This document shows, in pieces, positions 1 through 8,114 of a DNA stretch of 64,000 bases. The DNA comes from Mucilaginibacter terrigena (GTDB lineage Bacteria > Bacteroidota > Bacteroidia > Sphingobacteriales > Sphingobacteriaceae), in NCBI RefSeq assembly GCF_004168255.1, contig NZ_SEWG01000003.1:434001-498000 (forward strand), in the 5' to 3' direction. Position 1 is the stretch's first letter; each line of letters starts with the position of its first letter. The notes under the pieces are model-generated. The model was not told the origin of the DNA. It saw only the letters and a list, made by a program, of their open reading frames with translations, and did not search any database. The position numbers and the translations under genes are program-made.

Positions 1-435
1 GCGATGGAGGTTTCGGTTATCACGATAGTAAGCTATATGCGCATAAAGGATTCGCTGAACGAAAGCACATCAACCTTTAAAGCCGAGCTTGACCGCCTGC
101 AGATGCTGCTGGCAGCCGTTGAAAATGAATACCGTGTTTTCTTTTTAATAGACGAGATGCTGCGCGGAACCAACTCTATGGATAAATACCTGGGCAGCAA
201 AGCGGTGATAGAGCAGCTCATCAGCAAAAAAGGCGTAGGCATGGTTGCCACACACGATCTGCAAATTGCCCGGCTGGAAGATAAGTACCCTAACTATGTG
301 CGCAATTACTACTTCGACATCCAGGTGATAGACGGCGAAATGCTGTTTGATTATAAGATAAAGCATGGCGAGTGCAAAACCTTTAACGCATCGTTATTGC
401 TTAAACGGATAGGGATAAATGTTGGTGAAGAGTAA
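1..435 (+). CDS. MutS-family DNA mismatch repair ATPase, C-terminal part
   Basis: The gene runs in from before the window; only the last 144 codons are present. The visible part is the C-terminal half of a MutS-type ABC ATPase: the STSTFKAELDRL segment resembles the signature/helix region, FLIDEMLRGTNS is the Walker B and D-loop region, and ATHDLQI is the H-loop switch. The final ECKTFNASLLLKRIGI is typical of the short Bacteroidota MutS-like proteins rather than of classical MutS, which would have a longer C-terminal dimerisation tail. It is probably DNA-binding and ATP-hydrolysing. Its exact role (mismatch repair or another DNA transaction) cannot be judged without the N-terminal part. Confidence 0.85.
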   Translation, partial: AMEVSVITIVSYMRIKDSLNESTSTFKAELDRLQMLLAAVENEYRVFFLIDEMLRGTNSMDKYLGSKAVIEQLISKKGVGMVATHDLQIARLEDKYPNYVRNYYFDIQVIDGEMLFDYKIKHGECKTFNASLLLKRIGINVGEE

Positions 436-576
436 ACGGTAAACAGCAACCGTCAAAATGCCGATGCTTAATTGTAATAAGAATACATTTACCGACAATT
501 TGCATTCGTTCACCTAAAAACCCTGTTAAAAAGTTTGGTTTTGATACACTTTTGTGGTGTTAAAACACTAAACATC

Positions 577-675
577 ATGACAACCTTACTTTCACTACCT
601 ATACTTACTATGATAGTTGCTTTGCTCACAAAAGTGATTGTTTTCATCAGCCTCTTGGGCCATCTCATTTTCTAA
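577..675 (+). CDS. possible 32-residue hydrophobic peptide
   Basis: An ATG-started 32-codon frame in the 368-base gap between the MutS-like gene and the ABC transporter. The product would be almost wholly hydrophobic (it contains LPILTMIVALLTKVIVFIS), with one Lys in the middle, like a single membrane-spanning peptide. No ribosome-binding site or clear promoter is visible, and no family is recognised. It could be a small membrane peptide or a chance frame. The palindromic repeat begins just after its stop. Confidence 0.2.
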   Translation: MTTLLSLPILTMIVALLTKVIVFISLLGHLIF

Positions 676-680
676 TATAA

Positions 681-762
681 CCCCGGCCACCTCTAAATCT
701 CCCCCGGTAGGGGAGAATTTTTCCTTAAAAGCCCTCCCTTCCGGGGAGGGTTTGGGTGGGGC
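681..762. repeat. intergenic copy of a double-hairpin palindromic element
   Basis: About 82 bases with two GC-rich hairpins, CTCCCCCGGTAGGGGAG and CCCTCCCTTCCGGGGAGGG, joined by an A/T-rich linker. It is the same element type found inside leuS at 10083-10162 (full length) and 9301-9360 (one hairpin), and in part after panB at 23540-23574. Here it lies between the small hydrophobic frame and the ABC transporter, so this is a non-coding copy. Confidence 0.8.
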
Positions 763-803
763 TGCTATTTGTATATTAAATTAATACACACCATATTTAT
801 GCT

Positions 804-1568
804 ATGGCAAACCAACCTATTATTACAGTAAAAAACCTGGTTAAAAATTACGATGATTTCCAGGCGGTAAAGGGCATTAGTTTTGAAGTTTACGAAGGCG
901 AGATCTTCGGGCTGCTTGGCCCCAACGGCGCCGGCAAAACCACCACGCTGGAAGTTATAGAAACCTTGCGCGACAAAACATCCGGCGAAATAACAGTGGA
1001 TGGCTTCAACATCGAAACAGATGCCGACAGTATTAAAAAGCGAATCGGCGTACAATTGCAGGCAGCCGGTTATTATCCCAACCTTAACTTATCCGAGCTG
1101 ATCGTATTGTTCTCGGGCTTGTATGGCGTTAACAAAACCCCTACAGAAATGCTGGAGAAGGTAGCTCTTACTGATAAAGCTAAGGCTAAATATAAAGACC
1201 TTAGCGGCGGGCAAAAGCAGCGGTTTTCTATCGCTACCACCCTTATCAACAACCCGCGCATTATTTTCCTGGACGAACCTACAACCGGCCTTGACCCGCA
1301 GGCCCGCCGTAACCTTTGGGATTTGATCCGCGAGATCCGCAATGCGGGTACTACCGTTGTGATCACTACCCACTATATGGACGAGGCTGAAGTGCTTTGC
1401 GACCGCGTGGCGTTTGTCGACGGCGGCCATATCATCGGTATAGATACTCCCGACCATTTTATTGACCAACTGGTTGCCACGGGTTTTGAACGCGCCAAAC
1501 AAACCAAAGGCGCCAACCTGGAAGATGTATTTATTAACCTTACCGGCAAGGAGTGGAGAGAAGGGTAG
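804..1568 (+). CDS. ABC-2 type transporter ATP-binding protein
   Basis: 254-residue ATPase subunit of an ABC exporter. Walker A GPNGAGKTT is near residues 39-47, Q-loop glutamines near 84-86, signature LSGGQKQR at 133-140, Walker B IIFLDEP at 153-159 followed by TTGLD, and the H-loop histidine near 190. The short C-terminal extension resembles DrrA/CcmA-like subunits. It couples ATP hydrolysis to the permease encoded 73 bases downstream on the same strand; the two are probably cotranscribed. Substrate is unknown: such pairs export drugs, lipids or polysaccharide precursors. There is no Shine-Dalgarno sequence, as usual in this phylum. Confidence 0.93.
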   Translation: MANQPIITVKNLVKNYDDFQAVKGISFEVYEGEIFGLLGPNGAGKTTTLEVIETLRDKTSGEITVDGFNIETDADSIKKRIGVQLQAAGYYPNLNLSELIVLFSGLYGVNKTPTEMLEKVALTDKAKAKYKDLSGGQKQRFSIATTLINNPRIIFLDEPTTGLDPQARRNLWDLIREIRNAGTTVVITTHYMDEAEVLCDRVAFVDGGHIIGIDTPDHFIDQLVATGFERAKQTKGANLEDVFINLTGKEWREG

Positions 1569-1641
1569 GAGGAGTTGGCAGTTGCCTGTAGGTAGTTTGC
1601 AGTTTTTATAAACACCAATAAACTAATGAACGATTGAACCA

Positions 1642-2787
1642 ATGAACCAAAATTATAGCAATACCCGCGCAACGCTGGCCATAGCCAAAGCCAGTTTCCG
1701 TTCTATTTTACGCAGCCCCTCGGCGGTGGTGTTTAGTTTGGCTTTTCCGCTGATATTTATACTGGTGTTTGCCAATATCGGCGGCGGCGGTGTAGCTGTT
1801 GATGTTGGAGTAGCCAAAGGTGCCGATACGCTTAGTCCGGTTTACAAGGCGCTAAAAAAAGTTACGGTAATTAACCTGATAAAAGATCAAACCGCCGACG
1901 AAATGGCCAAAAACCTCTCTAAAGGAAGCATAGACGCTATAATTGATATCAAAACAAACACCGGCGATCTTACTATTTATCCGCCTTTATCTTCCTTGCC
2001 ACAAAAAGCTGCTTATATGGTAAACGTACAATACACTACGTCATCCTCGAAAGGCCCCATACTTAAATCGGTTATTACTAATGTTTTAAACGAAATAAAC
2101 GAAACCTATAGAAAGATGAGCATGGCAACCACACCGCCGCAAGCCGCCGAACTCAAAGAAGCCACGGTGAGCGGTCGCGCTTATAAATACATCGATTTTA
2201 TCCTTCCCGGTCAGCTGGGTTTTTCGCTATTGAGCAGCGGGGTATTTGGTACGGCATTCGTATTTATCAGCTTGCGGTTAACACTGGTTATCAAACGTTT
2301 TTTTGCAACACCGGTTAAAAGGTACAGCATTGTTTTGGGCGAAGCCATCGCGCGGATCGTATTCTCGCTGTTAGGCGCGCTGTTCATCATTATGGTTGGG
2401 CATTACGCGTTTGGCTTTACGCTGATCCATGGCATAGTCACGGTGCTGAATATGCTGGTGCTTTGCGCCATAGGCCTTATCATTTTTATGGGTTTTGGGT
2501 TTACCGTATCGGGCATAGCCAAAAACGAAAGTACGGTGCCGCCATTATCTAATATTATTACGCTGCCGCAGTTCCTGCTGTCGGGCACGTTCTTTTCGGT
2601 AACGGCTTTCCCTAAGTGGCTGCAATATGTAAGTAATGCCCTGCCCTTAACACATTTAAATAATGCCATGCGCAAGGTTGCCTTTGAAGGGGCCGGCCTT
2701 GGCGATGTAACCCACCAGCTGTTCATCCTGCTGTTATGGGGCATAGGTGTATACGCCGTTGCCGTTAAAACCTTTAAATGGGAATAG
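1642..2787 (+). CDS. ABC-2 type transporter permease
   Basis: 381-residue membrane subunit paired with the preceding ATPase. A first membrane segment lies around residues 25-48 (VVFSLAFPLIFILVFANIG), followed by an extracytoplasmic domain of about 140 residues and a block of five or so membrane segments from about residue 190 to the end, the usual ABC-2 layout. The motif PLSNIITLPQFLLSGTFF is characteristic of the ABC2_membrane family. It ends with a hairpin terminator at 2813-2838, so the operon probably holds only these two genes. Substrate cannot be inferred. Confidence 0.9.
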   Translation: MNQNYSNTRATLAIAKASFRSILRSPSAVVFSLAFPLIFILVFANIGGGGVAVDVGVAKGADTLSPVYKALKKVTVINLIKDQTADEMAKNLSKGSIDAIIDIKTNTGDLTIYPPLSSLPQKAAYMVNVQYTTSSSKGPILKSVITNVLNEINETYRKMSMATTPPQAAELKEATVSGRAYKYIDFILPGQLGFSLLSSGVFGTAFVFISLRLTLVIKRFFATPVKRYSIVLGEAIARIVFSLLGALFIIMVGHYAFGFTLIHGIVTVLNMLVLCAIGLIIFMGFGFTVSGIAKNESTVPPLSNIITLPQFLLSGTFFSVTAFPKWLQYVSNALPLTHLNNAMRKVAFEGAGLGDVTHQLFILLLWGIGVYAVAVKTFKWE

Positions 2788-2812
2788 ACGAGGCAGGGAG
2801 CAAAGTATGCAG

Positions 2813-2838
2813 AGACGCGATACTTCGCGTCTTTTTTT
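2813..2838 (+). terminator. rho-independent terminator after the ABC transporter
   Basis: A 7-bp stem (AGACGCG/CGCGTCT) with a six-base loop is followed by a run of seven T. It lies 26 bases after the permease stop and fits an intrinsic terminator. The hairpin sequence also resembles a small repeat common in Bacteroidota. Confidence 0.7.
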
Positions 2839-2963
2839 GTTTGTGCTTAACACTAAATTAACATTGGCCAAAATCCTTAACATATTAATAATATTAACAC
2901 TTGCATACTTAACACGCAGGTAACAATCAGGAAATACATTTGCATTAAAATAATATTAATCAA

Positions 2964-3701
2964 ATGTTAAAGAATATCATACGCTTAACATTACCGCTGG
3001 TTATCTTAACGGTATGTTCATTAAAAGTTAACGCGCAGGACTCCAAAGCCGGTACCTGGGGCATTGTAACCATTGTTATGCCCGGCGATAGCGTACACCG
3101 CTGGGGTGGGTACACCGAGTTCCAGGCGCGCACAAACGGCTCGGGGTTTAGCCAGTTTCAGTATTACGAGGCGAAGGCCGGTGTAAGCTATGATATTGAT
3201 AAAAACTTTATTGCCTTGTTGGGTACCGGTACTTATCATACCTATGATTATTTCGACGTGGATAAGGGCCCGCTTACCAACGAATTTAGGGTATGGGAGC
3301 AAATGACCATTAACCAGTTTTTAACCCCGCTAAAGTTTGAACACCGCTACCGCGTAGAACAGCGTTGGGTAAACGGTAATTACCGAAACCGTTTCCGTTA
3401 CAGGTTAAATATGTTTGTGCCGCTTAACAACAAAAAAATTACGGCTAAAACCTGGTTCATATCGGTATTTGACGAGATATTTTTTAACAATAAAGCGCCG
3501 AACTTTGAACGTAACCGCGTATCCGCCTCGTTGGGTTACCAGTTTGATAAAAAATGGATAGTACAGGCAGGGTGGCTTAACCAGCGTAATTACACTACTG
3601 CTACCAGTAGCGCCAAAAACAATTTAATGCTAACGCTGATGTACCGTATAAATCGTAAAAACAGCGCCGACCACGAGCGCCTGCCTACCACAAACGATTA
3701 A
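2964..3701 (+). CDS. DUF2490 domain outer-membrane protein
   Basis: 245 residues with a signal peptide (N-terminal KNIIRLTLPLVILTVCSLKVNAQ, cleavage after NAQ). The mature part has the DUF2490 pattern: an early tryptophan with GYTEFQART, then alternating polar/aromatic strands such as KFEHRYRVEQRWVNG and the closing GWLNQRNY. The family is predicted to form a small outer-membrane beta-barrel; no biochemical function is established. It is monocistronic by spacing (176 bases before, 106 after). The family assignment is by recognised pattern. Confidence 0.8.
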   Translation: MLKNIIRLTLPLVILTVCSLKVNAQDSKAGTWGIVTIVMPGDSVHRWGGYTEFQARTNGSGFSQFQYYEAKAGVSYDIDKNFIALLGTGTYHTYDYFDVDKGPLTNEFRVWEQMTINQFLTPLKFEHRYRVEQRWVNGNYRNRFRYRLNMFVPLNNKKITAKTWFISVFDEIFFNNKAPNFERNRVSASLGYQFDKKWIVQAGWLNQRNYTTATSSAKNNLMLTLMYRINRKNSADHERLPTTND

Positions 3702-3804
3702 TAATCATTACAAATGCAAAATTTGCGTTGCTATTTCCTGTTTTTGCGCTTAACTTAGCCGACCAAATTAGTATAGTATTACATTCAAAAAAATCCGACA
3801 ATAA

Positions 3805-5106
<1,302 letters not shown>

Positions 5107-5110
5107 TAAG

Positions 5111-5139
5111 GCCCCTAACCCCCTTGAAGGGGGAATAGG
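5111..5139. repeat. short GC-rich palindromic repeat after eno
   Basis: A CCCCCTTGAAGGGGG palindrome preceded by GCCCCTAA, just past the enolase stop and before the terminator. Similar short C-run/G-run palindromes recur in this window (38321-38353 and the double-hairpin element). It has no coding potential. Confidence 0.5.
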
Positions 5140-5150
5140 ATTTAAAATTG

Positions 5151-5181
5151 AAAGCCGGTCAATCTGTTGACCGGCTTTTTT
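5151..5181 (+). terminator. enolase terminator
   Basis: An 11-bp perfect stem, AAAGCCGGTCA with TGACCGGCTTT, and a six-base loop followed by T residues, 45 bases after the eno stop codon. A convincing intrinsic terminator. Confidence 0.85.
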
Positions 5182-5202
5182 GTCTTGTGAGTTTATCCAA
5201 CC

Positions 5203-5300
5203 TGTCATGCTGAACGATAGTGAAGCATCTACTCGCCGATATGCTTAACGGTGATGCACAGTTCACTATCAGATTCTTCGCTCGCGCTCAGAATGACAAG
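5203..5300. repeat. TGTCAT...ATGACA imperfect inverted repeat
   Basis: About 98 bases that begin TGTCATGCTGAACGATAGTG and end in the inverted relative TTCGCTCGCGCTCAGAATGACA. Relatives occur at 18352-18379 and 57338-57415, with a weaker one near 25085-25190. All are intergenic. This is a widespread class of bacterial dispersed repeat, here with inverted ends like a non-autonomous mobile element. Confidence 0.7.
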
Positions 5301-5312
5301 ATGTTGCTAAAC

Positions 5313-5344
5313 CAAAAAAGCCTTTCCGTTTCCGAAAAGGCTTT
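5313..5344 (-). terminator. terminator of the outer-membrane receptor gene
   Basis: The stem AAAGCCTTT/AAAGGCTTT reads, on the minus strand, into a run of six T. It lies 20 bases beyond the stop of the minus-strand receptor gene at 5364. Confidence 0.75.
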
Positions 5345-5363
5345 CTCATTATATTGTTATTAA

Positions 5364-7943
5364 TTATTGGCGTGCTGCACCGCCACCTGCGCCACCGGCA
5401 CCGTTTTGGTCGCCACCCTGTATAAGGTCGTCATTGTTTACGCCTTTCTTTTTCTGCTGCGGAGCGAAGGTTGTTTTACCAAAGCTATAGCTAAACGTTA
5501 TACCAAACGAACGGAAAGGGAACGCTGTGCTGCTGCTTTGTGTAAAGCCCGGACTTGATAGCTTTTGATTGAAGGCTTTATCCCTTGCAAATGGCTGTAC
5601 GGTATTGAAACCAATAGAGGCTTTTTTATCAGCAAATTGCTTTTTAATACCAAAAGCATATATACCGAAGGCGGGGTTTTCGCCCTGTATGGTTTTGCGC
5701 GGCGAATTGGTAAATCCAAATACTTCGGCAATTATGCCGTGGCTAAACTGGTACTGCCCGCTTGCAAACGCGGTGTATTGGATATAAGTACCTGTTTGGC
5801 TTTGCGCGTTCTTATAAATACCGGCCGGGTCTGGGTTGTATGTGTAAGCATTGATGCTGGCACGCAAGGTTAACGGCTTAATTGGGTTTACCGAACCAAA
5901 GAAGCTTGCACCGAACGAGTTGTTTTTACCAATATTGGTGTAAACCGTACGGGTACCTTTAATTGTATCGGTACCAATAATTTCGGTTAATGGCGACGCG
6001 ATACCTTCGATGATATTACTTGTATGTTTGTAGTATACCGAGAAGTTAAGCACCGATGATTTAATGAACGTATTGTAATTAAACTCGATAGTTTGCGATT
6101 TCTCTGGCGATAAGTTTGGATTACCCACCGTTTGATTTAATATACTTGTACGGTTAATAAACGGATTTAACACCTGCAGGCTTGGCCTTTGTATACGTTT
6201 GCTGTACGATAATTTGTAAGTGTTAGAACCAGATACCTTTTGAATGGTAAGGCTTGGTATGTAGGTTTCGTAATTTGCTTTAAAAGGTTGCAAACCCTGG
6301 TTAGCGGCAGTTGCTGCGCTTACATATGGGTTTTGCGGGTCGCCTTTAATACGGGTTTCCTCAAACCTGCCACCCACTAATAACGAATAGCTTTTAGGTA
6401 ACGTAAAGGTTAAAACACTGTACGCGGCGTAAACATTTTGGTTGTAATTATAAAGATTAGAGTTCAGCGAATCGCGTAGCACATCCCCGCCAACGCTGTT
6501 GGTAGAGAAGATATCATAAGCGCTGTTAATACGCCTCTGTATGGTTTTACCACCAGCTTCAATCTTCAACAACTTGCTTACCGGCAGGGTGTAATCGCCT
6601 TGCAGGGTATACTCGTTATTTTTACCATCATTGGCACCTTTCTGGCTTGGGTTAATAGCGGTATATAAACTGTTAAAATCAGTATTAATAATGCTATGGC
6701 TCCACTGGCCCGATAAGGTAACCTCGTGGCCCTCTTTTTTAAATTTGTGGGTATAATCTAAATTCCAATCGAACCCGGTGAATTTGTTATGAGAGATGGT
6801 TTTACCAACATAATCAAGGCTGGTATTATTAATATTATCGGTACGGTTAAAGGTACCGCCACCATCAATATCAAAACCACCATCGTTTAAGCGCAGGGTA
6901 CTGTTAATGCTGTTAAAGCCGTTAAACTCGTAACCCGCTGTTACCGAGCCTAAAGCTCCGTGCCTTTTAATACGGCTGCTGGTGTTGCTGGTATTGGAAA
7001 TATCAGAAGCATCAATAGCAGGGTTAGAACCGCTTGCGGGTATAGCCGGGGTTTTAATGCCCTGGTTAAACGTGGTTATTGATGTTTGCGGCCAGGTTAA
7101 GTTACCACCTGCGTTAACAGAAAGGCTAAAACGGTTTTTGTTGTAATTGATATTGGCGTTACCGTTATTTTGACGGGTACCTACACCACCGCTTATTGAG
7201 CCGCTTAAGCCCGAAAAGTTTTTTTGCTTGGTGATGATGTTAATGATACCGCCCGAACCTTCTGCATCATATTTGGCCGAAGGGGAGGTAACCACTTCAA
7301 TAGTTTTGATCTGATCTGCAGGGATGGTTTTTAATACATCGGCAAGGTTTGCTGATGTTGCACCCGATGGCTTCCCGTTTATCAATACCCTTACGTTTTG
7401 GTCGCCACGTAACGATACGTTGCCATTAATATCTACCGATACCAACGGAACTTTCTGTAATACATCCGTAGCATTACCGCCGGCGGCGGTAAGGTCTTTT
7501 TCGGCATTGTAAACCAGCTTATCTATTTTGTTTTCAATAAGTGCCGCCTGGCCAACAATTGCAACTTCTTTTAATGCTTTAGCGCTTGGTGCAATAACCA
7601 GGGTGCCCATATGGTTATCTGGTTTTGAGGCAGTAGTTTCAACCGGGTCGAAGGTTTTTGTTGGATAACCTATAAATGAAATGGTGATCTTGTATTGTCC
7701 CGCCTTCACGTTGTTGATCTGGAAGTTTCCCTTGTCATCGGTTAGCACACCGTTTATTGGTGTTTTGGCGCCGCTTTTAAACAAGCTGATGGTAGCATAA
7801 TCAACCGGCTTTTTGGTAAGCGAATCGATAACCGTACCCGATATCTTGCCAACGATGGAGGAACCCCCACCGCCAACCCCAAACTGGGCTTTGGCCGATA
7901 TTGAAGCACAAATAACTATTATAAGTAAAAATATACGTTTCAT
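5364..7943 (-). CDS. outer-membrane beta-barrel receptor with carboxypeptidase-like N-domain
   Basis: 859 residues. A signal peptide ends at AKAQ. A carboxypeptidase-regulatory-like fold (about residues 32-115; GKISGTVIDSLTKKPVDYA) is followed by a plug-like region with VLQKVPLVSVDINGNVSLRG and VLINGKPSGA, then a large barrel (OMP_b-brl_3 type) with TYIPSLTIQKV and RIQRPS motifs. The last 30 residues are Gly/Gln-rich and probably disordered. No SusD partner or energising TonB gene is adjacent. The family is TonB-receptor-like, but the ligand is unknown. It is a distant paralogue of the protein encoded at 11853-14288. Confidence 0.88.
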   Translation of the reverse strand: MKRIFLLIIVICASISAKAQFGVGGGGSSIVGKISGTVIDSLTKKPVDYATISLFKSGAKTPINGVLTDDKGNFQINNVKAGQYKITISFIGYPTKTFDPVETTASKPDNHMGTLVIAPSAKALKEVAIVGQAALIENKIDKLVYNAEKDLTAAGGNATDVLQKVPLVSVDINGNVSLRGDQNVRVLINGKPSGATSANLADVLKTIPADQIKTIEVVTSPSAKYDAEGSGGIINIITKQKNFSGLSGSISGGVGTRQNNGNANINYNKNRFSLSVNAGGNLTWPQTSITTFNQGIKTPAIPASGSNPAIDASDISNTSNTSSRIKRHGALGSVTAGYEFNGFNSINSTLRLNDGGFDIDGGGTFNRTDNINNTSLDYVGKTISHNKFTGFDWNLDYTHKFKKEGHEVTLSGQWSHSIINTDFNSLYTAINPSQKGANDGKNNEYTLQGDYTLPVSKLLKIEAGGKTIQRRINSAYDIFSTNSVGGDVLRDSLNSNLYNYNQNVYAAYSVLTFTLPKSYSLLVGGRFEETRIKGDPQNPYVSAATAANQGLQPFKANYETYIPSLTIQKVSGSNTYKLSYSKRIQRPSLQVLNPFINRTSILNQTVGNPNLSPEKSQTIEFNYNTFIKSSVLNFSVYYKHTSNIIEGIASPLTEIIGTDTIKGTRTVYTNIGKNNSFGASFFGSVNPIKPLTLRASINAYTYNPDPAGIYKNAQSQTGTYIQYTAFASGQYQFSHGIIAEVFGFTNSPRKTIQGENPAFGIYAFGIKKQFADKKASIGFNTVQPFARDKAFNQKLSSPGFTQSSSTAFPFRSFGITFSYSFGKTTFAPQQKKKGVNNDDLIQGGDQNGAGGAGGGAARQ

Positions 7944-8114
7944 ATTTTGGTTAATTTTGGTAATTGGAGGCGAAAATGCCTAAAATGTTACAGGGAGGCC
8001 CCTGTTTTATGTAAATAATATGCAAGTGTAATGTACATGTTACACTAAGAGGGGTAATAAACCCCTGTATACTTGCTGTTTAAAGCGGATACACAGGGGC
8101 ATTAAGTAATATTG

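Noticed and set aside
499..554. Promoter for the 32-codon frame
   Set aside because: TTTG boxes are present, but no TAnnTTTG lies at a suitable 17-23-base distance.
5203..5300. Insertion sequence
   Set aside because: No transposase frame; under 100 bases with imperfect inverted ends, so only a small dispersed repeat.
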